Source of the DNA: Bog-159 sp049511415
GTDB lineage: Bacteria > Acidobacteriota > Terriglobia > Bryobacterales > Bryobacteraceae
Direction of reading: 5' to 3'
Length of the DNA: 64,000 nt
Assembly: GCA_049511415.1 (NCBI GenBank)
Contig: JBEKYC010000001.1
Coordinates: 62,001 to 126,000 of the forward strand
Shown here: one piece after another, positions 1 to 16,059 of the stretch
Layout of the letters: every line of letters begins with the position of its first letter
Numbering within the stretch: the first letter of the stretch is position 1
Program-made: the position numbers and the translations under genes
Notes under the pieces: model-generated
Seen by the model: only the letters and a program-made list of their open reading frames with translations
What the model was told of the DNA's origin: nothing
Databases searched by the model: none

Positions 1-263
1 TCGCGAAAGCCATCCGGGAAATCAAGGCCGGCAAAGTCGAGTTCCGTGTGGACAAAACCGGAATTATTCATGCCCCGGTAGGCAAGATCAGCTTCAGTTC
101 CGAGAAACTGGTGGAGAACGCTTCCAGCCTGATCAGCGCGGTAGTCAAGGCGAAGCCCGCCGCGGCGAAAGGCAAATACGTGCGGAGCGCCACAATTTGC
201 TCCACCATGAGTCCCGGCGTTTCCATTGACGTGACGGTATTTAGCGCCAAGGCAGCCGTTTAG
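1..263 (+). CDS. rplA: 50S ribosomal protein L1, C-terminal part
   Basis: This is the last ~86 residues of ribosomal protein L1 (uL1), cut by the left window edge; the reading frame begins at base 3. L1 binds 23S rRNA at the mobile L1 stalk and in many bacteria represses its own operon. The visible part has the typical L1 end: a lysine-rich 'IKAGKVEFR' strand, 'GIIHAPVGK', a helix with 'ENASSLI', and the conserved 'KGKYVRSATICSTMSPGV'. The stop TAG is followed 19 nt later by rplJ, the usual L1-L10 order. Confidence 0.97.
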   Translation, partial: AKAIREIKAGKVEFRVDKTGIIHAPVGKISFSSEKLVENASSLISAVVKAKPAAAKGKYVRSATICSTMSPGVSIDVTVFSAKAAV

Positions 264-282
264 CTCCCTCGCAGGTGTCGAA

Positions 283-843
283 ATGAAGAAGAAAGCAGAT
301 AAGCAAAAAGATCTCGAAGCCTTGCGCCAGGATTTACAGGCGTCCAAGAACATGTTCGTAACCGGCTACGAAAAGCTGCGTGTGGACCAGGATTTCGAGC
401 TGCGCAAAACCATTCGCGCCGCGGGCGGCAAGTATAAGGTGATCAAGAACAACATCGCCGAGAAGGCCGCCGAGGGTACGGCTGCGCAGGAGGTATTGAA
501 AAACCTCCGGGGCATGACCTCGTTAGCGTATACCACCACCGATCCGGTGGCTTTGGCGAAGGCGCTGACTGCTTACGCCAAGACGAATCCGTCGTTCACG
601 TTTAAGGCGGGTCTGGTGGAAGGCCGGGCGATTGACGTCAAGGCCATAAACGAACTGGCGAGCATGCCTCCCAAGGAGGAGATTTTCGCCAAGCTGCTGT
701 ACTTGATCAACGCTCCGGCGCAGCGCCTGGTCACGGCGTTGAGCGCTGTGGGCCGCAACATAGCCGTGGTGGTGGATCAAGGCGTGAAGGAAGGCAAGTT
801 CGGTGAAGGCGACAGCGGCGTGGCCGTTCCAAGCCCCGAATAG
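283..843 (+). CDS. rplJ: 50S ribosomal protein L10
   Basis: Ribosomal protein L10 (uL10), 186 aa, base of the L7/L12 stalk that recruits translation factors. The N-terminal RNA-binding region has 'DLEALRQDLQ' and 'RKTIRAAGGKYKVIKNNIA', followed by the 'GMTSLAYTTTDPVALAKAL' segment; the C-terminal helices bind L12 dimers. The tail after about residue 170 is a short Gly/Ser-rich extension. The gene lies 19 nt after rplA and 45 nt before rplL, so the three are surely one transcript. The short rplA-rplJ gap leaves no room for the long L10-binding leader found in E. coli. Confidence 0.97.
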   Translation: MKKKADKQKDLEALRQDLQASKNMFVTGYEKLRVDQDFELRKTIRAAGGKYKVIKNNIAEKAAEGTAAQEVLKNLRGMTSLAYTTTDPVALAKALTAYAKTNPSFTFKAGLVEGRAIDVKAINELASMPPKEEIFAKLLYLINAPAQRLVTALSAVGRNIAVVVDQGVKEGKFGEGDSGVAVPSPE

Positions 844-888
844 CGGCACTTTTGAAACGATTTTGAAAAACAGGAGTACATAGGACAA

Positions 889-1272
889 ATGGCGGACATC
901 AACGCAATTGCGGATCAGATTCAAGGCTTGACGCTGCTGGAAGCTTCCCAGCTCGTTAAGCTGCTCGAGGAAAAGCTGGGCGTTTCGGCTGCGGCCGCGG
1001 CTCCAGTCATGGCAGCTGGTGGCGGCGCGCCCGCGGCGGCGGCTCCCGCAGTCGAGGAAAAGACCGAATTCGCGGTCGTTCTCACTGCCGTCGGAGCCAA
1101 CAAAATCAACGTCATCAAAGCGGTGCGCGAAGTCACCAGCCTGGGCCTGAAAGAAGCCAAGGACCTGGTGGATGGCGCTCCCAAGCCGATCAAGGAAGGC
1201 GTCAGCAAAGACGAAGCCGAGACCATCAAAAAGAAGTTCACCGATGCCGGCGCCACCGTCGAAGTAAAATAG
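889..1272 (+). CDS. rplL: 50S ribosomal protein L7/L12
   Basis: Stalk protein L7/L12 (bL12), 127 aa. It has an N-terminal dimerisation domain ('IADQIQGLTLLEASQLVKLLEEKLG'-like, residues 5-30), an Ala/Pro-rich flexible hinge (about residues 33-56), and the C-terminal factor-binding domain with 'EFAVVLTAVGANKINVIK', 'LGLKEAKDLVDGAPKPIKEG' and the final 'AGATVEVK'. The length is normal. It sits between rplJ and rpoB; the 458-bp downstream spacer holds hairpins and a terminator-like structure that could set the ratio of ribosomal to polymerase transcripts. Confidence 0.97.
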   Translation: MADINAIADQIQGLTLLEASQLVKLLEEKLGVSAAAAAPVMAAGGGAPAAAAPAVEEKTEFAVVLTAVGANKINVIKAVREVTSLGLKEAKDLVDGAPKPIKEGVSKDEAETIKKKFTDAGATVEVK

Positions 1273-1371
1273 CGAAGTGGATCTGTTCTCCACAACTTGC
1301 TGTAAATACTAGACTTGGTAGCTGGCAACAGAAATGCTGTTGACGGCTGGGGTGGGGCTTTGGTAGTATTA

Positions 1372-1399
1372 CCGGTTGGGATCTTCTTTTTCCAACCGG
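1372..1399 (+). promoter_or_regulatory. Hairpin in the rplL-rpoB spacer
   Basis: Perfect 8-bp inverted repeat CCGGTTGG (1372-1379) and CCAACCGG (1392-1399) around a 12-nt pyrimidine-rich loop. No U-run follows, so it is not a classical terminator; it could be an RNA processing or protein-binding site. Confidence 0.4.
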
Positions 1400-1445
1400 A
1401 TTCGATCCCATTGGTGACTGTGAACTTCGAATCCTGGCAGTACAA

Positions 1446-1468
1446 TTGCAGTTGGCTCGCAACTGCAA
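1446..1468 (+). promoter_or_regulatory. Hairpin in the rplL-rpoB spacer
   Basis: Perfect 9-bp stem TTGCAGTTG (1446-1454) / CAACTGCAA (1460-1468) with a 5-nt loop. It is the strongest simple hairpin in the spacer and is not followed by U residues. A smaller hairpin, CAACAG/CTGTTG, lies at 1326-1342. Confidence 0.45.
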
Positions 1469-1662
1469 ATAGGGGATTTGCGTCCCTTCGCGTGTTCGCA
1501 CCCCTGCGCCAGGATTTGTGTGCCTTTGGGGGCTCGTCTCTTCCGCCCATTTCTACTGATTGCCCTGACGTTCCCGATCAGGCTCTCGCGGCCAACCCCA
1601 TTCCGGCTTCAGTCCGGTTCCTGCCCTTGCAACACTTGCGGCCATGCCCAGGAGCGACGCTC

Positions 1663-1686
1663 CGCCGGGTTGGCCGGTGCTTTTTT
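1663..1686 (+). terminator. Terminator-like attenuator before rpoB
   Basis: A 6-bp GC-rich stem, CGCCGG (1663-1668) with CCGGTG (1674-1679, one G-U pair), encloses a 5-nt loop and is followed by C and six T residues (1681-1686). It ends 44 nt before the rpoB start. Partial termination between rplL and rpoB is known in E. coli; here the same role is an inference from structure and position. Confidence 0.5.
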
Positions 1687-1730
1687 GATTTGTAGCTCTT
1701 AGGCTGTTCGGCCCTCAGGAGTGTAAAACT

Positions 1731-6122
<4,392 letters not shown>

Positions 6123-6127
6123 TAATC

Positions 6128-6182
6128 GGCCACGGATGAACACAGATCTCTTATCCGTGTTCATCTGTGTTTATCTGTGGCC
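6128..6182 (+). repeat. Dispersed intergenic repeat, paired copies
   Basis: Two head-to-head copies of a short repeat, GGCCACGGATGAACACAGAT (6128-6147) and, starting at 6153, ATCCGTG followed by two TTCATCTGTG-like 10-mers and GCC, ending at 6182. They pair into a long imperfect hairpin. The element begins 5 nt after the rpoB stop and ends 33 nt before rpoC, inside the operon. Single copies recur at 59769-59788 and 59963-59992. Confidence 0.75.
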
Positions 6183-6214
6183 CAAATGTTTTTGTTTGTT
6201 AACTGGAGGTAATC

Positions 6215-10429
<4,215 letters not shown>

Positions 10430-10449
10430 CGCGAGCCGCCGATAACATC

Positions 10450-10495
10450 GCGCCGCTGGTGTGCCCAAAGGCATGCCAGCGGCGCTTTCTTTTTT
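10450..10495 (+). terminator. Intrinsic terminator after rpoC
   Basis: Perfect 10-bp stem GCGCCGCTGG (10450-10459) / CCAGCGGCGC (10476-10485), extended inward by six more pairs to a 4-nt CAAA loop, followed by TTTCTTTTTTT-type U-run at 10486-10495. It starts 20 nt after the rpoC stop and closes the rpl-rpoBC transcript. Confidence 0.93.
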
Positions 10496-10755
10496 GGGCC
10501 CGCACGTCCGCCAGTTGATCTGCAATTGAGTTTCGACACCTCCCCTTCCAGACCTGCACGTTGTAACGTTTTGCCGACCTGCCGACACTAATAACTAAGC
10601 CAGAACCCCGTTGGGAACAACCTCGACCTCCGCGTCCTGGAACACCAATGGCAGAAGACGCCGGCGTTTCCACTTCCGCCGTCCATCTGGTGATGTCCTG
10701 AAAAGCGGTATGCGTGTGTAAGACGGCCGGCTTCATAGTGCCGGAGGGAGGAACC
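10496..10755 (+). other. Intergenic region, no gene seen
   Basis: About 260 bp between the rpoC terminator and the hydrolase gene. No conserved coding segment or RNA is recognisable. A GGAGGGAGG ribosome-binding site lies at its end (10743-10751). It presumably holds the promoter of the next gene, though no clear -35/-10 pair was found. Confidence 0.5.
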
Positions 10756-12228
10756 TTGGACGCTTCGACTATTGTCCCGCCGGGCACGGTGGCAACCGCC
10801 CGAATTCTGCGATCTCTCGTATTCTTGATCGGTGCCGCCATCCTACCCGGGTTGAGTCTTGCTCAAATGGATTCGGATGGCATCCATTGGCACCCACCCG
10901 CCCCAGGGGAAAACAATGTTTGGTTTGCCGCGCCCAACCTATCCACAGACACCGTATTTGTCTTTGTGCATGGCCTGAATTCGGATAGCCGGTGCTGGCT
11001 GTACGAGGAAAATGGCCAGCCGAAGCAGTATTGGCCGTATCTGGTTTGGATGGACGAGCGACTGCATCGCCCTTCCGTATTCATGGCCGGCTACCGATTT
11101 GGGACCCACTACACGATTATCAATGCGGTGGATGACATTCTGGATAGCCTAAATGATAAGAACGCCTTGGCATATCCGAATATTGTATTCGTCGCCCACA
11201 GCATGGGCGGCATAGTGGTCAGGCGGATGCTGGTTGATTACAGCGACAGATTCCGGCACAAGAAGCTGGGGGTCTTATTGTTTGCTTCACCCAGCGGAGG
11301 CTCGCATTTTGCGGATATGGCAGGCTCGATTTTATCGTTTCTGCAACTGCCGCAATCCACAGCCGTGGATCGCCTGCGAACGAATAACCCTTATCTGGTT
11401 GAGTTAGATCAAGAGTTTAAGGACTTGCTGGACGGGCATAACCATAATCAAGCGGATCGCCTGGATATCGCGGGAGCGGAGGTGCTGGAGGGTGATAACT
11501 ATGTCGGTGGCATGCAGGTAGTGGATCCACCCTCGGCCAGCCGTTATTTCAGTTACCGGACACTGCCTGGGGATCACTCTTCAATCGTCAAGCCTCCCAC
11601 GGCCGACAGTCCATCACACCAGTTTTTGGTCGAGTTCTATCACAAATATATCGAGCAGGCGTCGTCTCAACCTTTAGTTTCACCTGCACTGCCGGCTATT
11701 CAGATAAAACCAGTTCCGGTGGAGATGGCGACGCCGCCACTTCCCCCAGCGAGTCTTCCAGGCAGGGACCAAACGTGGCAGCACTTCTCTCCCAGGTCTG
11801 ACGATGAGATAAAGAACGAGATATGGTCCTTTGTGCAAGCATGGAAGTCCTCTATCGAGATCGGCGACTGGAGGGCACTACGTAACTTCTATGCCGATCG
11901 GTTGGATCGTTTTTTTGGTCGGTATAACATGGCTGCCGATGAGGCGTTACAAATTCTTGCCGAGGCGAATAAGTACCGGGACCGAAGCCTGGCACTTTCG
12001 AAACAGTCGTTTCTGTCAGTGACAAGCACGGAAGCCGAAGTAGAGTTCGAGAAACGCTACTCGTTCAGCGGTCCATATGTGACGACGAATCAAGGCTTGG
12101 TCAAGTCCCGCCTCGGTCTCGCTCGCGTCATGGGCGAGTGGAAGATAAAGTCGCAGTACGACCAACAGATATGCTGGACCAGCATATCATCGAACGCATA
12201 CGACAGGATCCCGAAAGCATGTGAATAG
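10756..12228 (+). CDS. Secreted alpha/beta-hydrolase (lipase-like) with NTF2-like C-terminal domain
   Basis: Exported serine hydrolase of the PGAP1/DUF676 lipase-like group, about 490 aa. TTG at 10756 is preferred because GGAGGGAGG lies four bases upstream; the frame can also open at GTG 10714. A hydrophobic signal segment ends in 'LPGLSLAQ'. The hydrolase has an oxyanion 'HGLNSD' motif, the nucleophile elbow 'AHSMGG' (Ser about residue 149), and a late 'GDHSSIVKP' that supplies the likely catalytic His. A Pro-rich linker leads to about 140 residues with the look of an NTF2/SnoaL fold ('FVQAWKSSIEIGDW', 'LGLARVMGEWKIKSQYD'). The substrate is unknown. It ends directly before a degraded permease gene. 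Confidence 0.75.
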   Translation: MDASTIVPPGTVATARILRSLVFLIGAAILPGLSLAQMDSDGIHWHPPAPGENNVWFAAPNLSTDTVFVFVHGLNSDSRCWLYEENGQPKQYWPYLVWMDERLHRPSVFMAGYRFGTHYTIINAVDDILDSLNDKNALAYPNIVFVAHSMGGIVVRRMLVDYSDRFRHKKLGVLLFASPSGGSHFADMAGSILSFLQLPQSTAVDRLRTNNPYLVELDQEFKDLLDGHNHNQADRLDIAGAEVLEGDNYVGGMQVVDPPSASRYFSYRTLPGDHSSIVKPPTADSPSHQFLVEFYHKYIEQASSQPLVSPALPAIQIKPVPVEMATPPLPPASLPGRDQTWQHFSPRSDDEIKNEIWSFVQAWKSSIEIGDWRALRNFYADRLDRFFGRYNMAADEALQILAEANKYRDRSLALSKQSFLSVTSTEAEVEFEKRYSFSGPYVTTNQGLVKSRLGLARVMGEWKIKSQYDQQICWTSISSNAYDRIPKACE

Positions 12229-12240
12229 GACATATCGGCG

Positions 12241-13271
12241 GGCCGGCTTCGCGGTCTCGGCAGTTGCCGATCTCCGCGCCGTTTACGCAGTCCTGCAGCG
12301 TTGCGCGTTGGCGGTTGGCGATCCGCTCTGGTCCCGCTTGAAATCGCCTTCTCCATGGTTCTGCTGACCAGCGCCGGCCTGCTGCTGCACAGCCTCTGGA
12401 AGCTCGAAACCGCGCCGCTCGGCATGCAGACCGACCACGTGATCGTGGCTCGCTTCGTCCTCGGCCGCCAACACTACGGCAGCGACGCGCAGCAGCTCGC
12501 CTTATTCAATGATCTGGAGCGGCGGCTGGCCGCCGCCCCCGGCGTGGACGCCTTCGCCATTGCGGATTCTCTCCCGCCATCCGGCGGCGTGGTGGGTTGG
12601 CGCTATGTCACACCCGGATACTTCGCCACCCTGGCTATCCCCATCCTGCGCGGCCGCCCGTTCACCCCACAGGACCGCGATGCTTCGGCTTTCGTGGCCA
12701 TCCTCAGCGAAACGCTCGCCCGTAAGCTGTTCCCGCACGAAAACCCCATTGGCAAACACATCCTCAGCGGTCCGCAAGGTCAATGGACCACGGTCATCGG
12801 TGTGGCGCGCCCACCGGCTGGCGCGCTGCCGGCGTCATCGCGCGTACCGCCATCAGTCCGCGGCTGGCTGCCAGTTCCATCCGCGCCATCCTCCAGCAGC
12901 TCGACCCGGCCTTGCCCGTGGATATCCAAACCATGCACCAGCACGTCACCGCAATCGATCGACGCCCGCGCTTCTATGCGATCCTGTTGGGCGCTTTTGC
13001 CGCGCTGGGCGTGCCGATCGCTGCCGTGGGTCTGTTCGGCATGATGTCGTTCCTGGTGGCGCAGCGCAGCCGCGAGATCGGCGTGCGTGTGGCCTTGGGA
13101 GCCACGCGCGCCCACATCCTCCGCCTCACACTGGGCGCCGCCGCGCGCTGGACCGCTGCCGGAATTGTCACCGGAGCCATCGCCGCCATCGTCGTTTTGT
13201 GTACGGTGGCCCTGGCGGCCGCCGCCGCACCCGCCCGCCTCGATCCGATGGAGACCCTCCGCCACGAGTGA
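12241..13271 (+). pseudogene. Degraded MacB/FtsX-type ABC permease (acidobacterial duplicated permease)
   Basis: The C-terminal half of a large orphan permease, split between two frames. Frame one (about 12241-12830) has 'LVPLEIAFSMVLLTSAGLLLHSLW', the periplasmic region with 'VTPGYFATLAIPILRGRPF' and 'LARKLFPHENPIGKHI', and ends in 'TTVIGVAR'. Frame three (to 13271) resumes with 'ISPRLAASSIRAILQQLDP', 'ILLGAFAALGVPIAAVGLFG', 'QRSREIGVRVALGATRAHIL' and the terminal 'LDPMETLRHE'. The join loses about 50 residues expected in this family and shifts frame, and the whole N-terminal half is absent, so the gene is dead. The domain order matches the tandem MacB_PCD-FtsX permeases that are abundant in acidobacteria. 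Confidence 0.85.
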
Positions 13272-13321
13272 CCGTCGCCCATTGCCAACACCAGCCGGCA
13301 AACCCGCGTATCATAGCCTTT

Positions 13322-16042
13322 ATGCTTCTCCGAAACTCGCTTCTCACTCTGGCCCTGGCCGCCGGCGCGCTCGCGCAGGCCCCCAATATCGAGATCCCGT
13401 ACCAGAAATTCGTCCTCGATAACGGCCTCACCGTCATCGTCCACGAAGACCACAAAGCTCCCATCGTGGCCGTCAATATCTGGTATCACGTCGGCTCGAA
13501 AAACGAAAAACCCGGCAAGACCGGCTTCGCCCACCTCTTCGAGCACCTCATGTTCGGCGGCAGCGAGAACTTCCACGGCCGCTACATCGATGCCATGGAA
13601 CAAGTCGGCGCCACCGATCTGAACGGCACCACCAATAACGACCGCACCAACTACTTCGAGGATGTGCCGCCCTCCGCGCTCGATTACACCCTCTGGCTGG
13701 AGTCCGATCGCATGGGCCATCTGCTGGGTTCTTTCGACGAAAAAACGCTCACCCTCCAGCGCGGCGTGGTGCAGAACGAGAAGCGCCAGGGCGAGAACCA
13801 GCCCTACGGCGTCACCCGCCAACTGATCGTCGAAAATACTTACCCCGCCGGCCATCCGTATTCCTGGTCGGTCATCGGCTCCATGGATGACCTCAACGCC
13901 GCCTCCATGAACGACGTCAAGGAATGGTTCCGCACCTACTACGGTCCCTCCAACGCCGTGCTGGTGCTGGCCGGCGATATCGACCTCGCCACCGCCAAGG
14001 AGAAAGTCCGCAAATATTTCGGCGACATCCCGGCCGGACCGCCCATCGCCAAAAACGAAGCCTGGGTCGCCAAAATGACCGGCACGCATCGCGGCGCCGT
14101 GGAGGATCGCGTCCCGCAGGCGCGCATTTATAAGATCTGGAACGTGCCGCAATACGGCGCGCCCGATGCCGATTATCTGAATCTCGTGGGCGATTGCCTG
14201 TCCTCCGGCCGCGTCTCCCGGCTCTACAAACGCCTGGTCTACGACGACCAAGTCGCCACCGACGTGCGCGCCTCCATCAACCAAAACGAAATCGGCAGCC
14301 AGTTCACGATCTCCGCCAGCGCCCGTCCCGGCGTGGATCTGGCCAAAGTCGAGAAAGAAGTGGACGAGGAACTGGCGCGCTTCCTCGAAAACGGCCCCGA
14401 ACCCAAGGAACTGGAGCGCGTCAAAACGGAGTACCTGGCGGGCTTCATCCGCGGCGTCGACCGCATCGGCGGTTTCGGCGGCAAGTCGGACGTGCTCGCC
14501 CGCGGCCAAGTCTTCCTGGGCGATCCGGGCGCGTACAAGATCCAACAGGAGCGCATAGCAGCCGCCTCCGTGCAGGATCTGAAATCCGTCGCACGCCGTT
14601 GGCTCTCCGACGGCGTGTACGTCCTGGAAGTGCATCCGTATCCGAAATATAAAACCGATTCCGAAAGCGCGGACCGCTCCAAAATGCCGGCTACCGGCAC
14701 GCCGCCGGAGTTGAAACTCCCCAAGCTCCAGCGCGCCACGCTTTCCAACGGCCTGAGCGTGATACTAGCCGAGCGGCATGAAATCCCCGTAATCGATTTC
14801 GATCTCCAGTTCGACGCCGGTTACGCCTCCGATCAGTTTGCTTCCCCCGGTACCGCCAGCTTAGCTACCGCCTTGCTTGACGGCGGCACCGCCAAACACA
14901 CGGCCCTGGAAATCAGCGAAGAAGAGGCTTCGCTCGGCGCCCAACTGTACGCCCGTTCCAGCCTGGACAGCACCACCGTTTCGCTCTCCGCGCTGAAAGT
15001 CAACCTGGATCGCTCGCTCGATCTATACGCCGATGTGATCCTGCATCCCGCCTTCCCGGAAGCCGATTTCCGCCGCCAGCAAAAACAGCAGGTCGCCGCC
15101 ATTCAGCGGGAGAAAGTTACGCCACAATCCATGGCCATGCGCGTGTTCCCCGGCCTGCTCTACGGCGCCGGTCATGCCTATGGCGAGCCGTTCACCGGTT
15201 CCGGCACGGAGGCCAGCGTCTCCAAGCTCACGCGCGACGACTTGGCCAAGTTCCATGACACCTGGTTCAAGCCCAACCACGCCACCCTGATCGTTGTCGG
15301 CGATACCACCCTGGCCGAACTGACGCCCAAACTGGAGAAGCTTTTGGACGGCTGGAAGCGCGGCGACGTGCCCGCAAAAAACATCGCCGCGGTAGTATAT
15401 CAACCAAAGCCGGTGGTCTACCTACTTGACCGTCCCGGCGCGCTTCAGTCCGTCATCGTGGCCGGCGAAATAGCGCCCCCGCGCAACAACCCCGACGAAG
15501 TGGCCATCGAAACCATGAACAATATCCTGGGCGGTAATTTCGGCGCGCGCATCAATATGAATCTGCGCGAGGACAAGCATTGGTCCTATGGCGCTTCCAG
15601 CCGCCTGCTCAACGCGCGCGGCCAGCGTCCTTTCATGGTGGTCGCCCCCGTGCAGACCGACAAGACCAAGGAGTCATTGGTCGAGATCAACAAGGAACTT
15701 CACGCCATCCTGAGCGACAAACCGCCCACGCCCGAAGAGCTGAAAAAGGTGCAGGACAACGAAACCCTGAGCCTGCCCGGCTCCCGCGAGACCATGGGCG
15801 AGGTGGCCAATTCCATCGAAACTATGGTCACATACGGTTTGCCCGACGATTATTACGAGAAGTACGCCGGCCGCGTTCGCGGATTGCAAATCGCCGATAT
15901 CGAAGCCATCGCCAAACGCGTCGTGCGCCCCGACAACATCACCTGGGTCATCGTCGGCGACCGCGCCAAGATCGAAGCCGGCGTGCGTGAACTGAACCTC
16001 GGCGACGTCAAATTCCTGGACGCCGACGGCAATCCGATTTAA
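13322..16042 (+). CDS. Secreted M16 zinc metallopeptidase, two-domain
   Basis: Pitrilysin/processing-peptidase-like M16 protease, 906 aa. The frame is open far upstream through the permease relic, but the start is ATG 13322, which gives a signal peptide 'LLTLALAAGALAQ'. The first M16 pair (about residues 25-440) has the inverted zinc motif H71-x-x-E74-H75 and the third ligand E153. The second half (about 460-906) repeats the fold ('ATLSNGLSVILAERHEIP', 'GTASLATALLDGGT') without HxxEH, so it should form the non-catalytic half of the clam-shell chamber. Likely role is periplasmic or surface degradation of peptides. It is convergent with the next gene, 17 bp apart. Confidence 0.93.
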   Translation: MLLRNSLLTLALAAGALAQAPNIEIPYQKFVLDNGLTVIVHEDHKAPIVAVNIWYHVGSKNEKPGKTGFAHLFEHLMFGGSENFHGRYIDAMEQVGATDLNGTTNNDRTNYFEDVPPSALDYTLWLESDRMGHLLGSFDEKTLTLQRGVVQNEKRQGENQPYGVTRQLIVENTYPAGHPYSWSVIGSMDDLNAASMNDVKEWFRTYYGPSNAVLVLAGDIDLATAKEKVRKYFGDIPAGPPIAKNEAWVAKMTGTHRGAVEDRVPQARIYKIWNVPQYGAPDADYLNLVGDCLSSGRVSRLYKRLVYDDQVATDVRASINQNEIGSQFTISASARPGVDLAKVEKEVDEELARFLENGPEPKELERVKTEYLAGFIRGVDRIGGFGGKSDVLARGQVFLGDPGAYKIQQERIAAASVQDLKSVARRWLSDGVYVLEVHPYPKYKTDSESADRSKMPATGTPPELKLPKLQRATLSNGLSVILAERHEIPVIDFDLQFDAGYASDQFASPGTASLATALLDGGTAKHTALEISEEEASLGAQLYARSSLDSTTVSLSALKVNLDRSLDLYADVILHPAFPEADFRRQQKQQVAAIQREKVTPQSMAMRVFPGLLYGAGHAYGEPFTGSGTEASVSKLTRDDLAKFHDTWFKPNHATLIVVGDTTLAELTPKLEKLLDGWKRGDVPAKNIAAVVYQPKPVVYLLDRPGALQSVIVAGEIAPPRNNPDEVAIETMNNILGGNFGARINMNLREDKHWSYGASSRLLNARGQRPFMVVAPVQTDKTKESLVEINKELHAILSDKPPTPEELKKVQDNETLSLPGSRETMGEVANSIETMVTYGLPDDYYEKYAGRVRGLQIADIEAIAKRVVRPDNITWVIVGDRAKIEAGVRELNLGDVKFLDADGNPI

Positions 16043-16059
16043 TAGAACCGCCGCCCTAG

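Noticed and set aside
1315..1695. 126-codon frame in the rplL-rpoB spacer
   Set aside because: It crosses all the hairpins and the terminator-like site and has no family or ribosome-binding site; the spacer is better explained as regulatory RNA.
12509..13321. Upstream extension of the M16 peptidase frame
   Set aside because: The 271 extra codons lie out of frame with the permease relic, have Arg/Pro/His-rich composition typical of a shadow, and would remove the signal peptide from the N-terminus.
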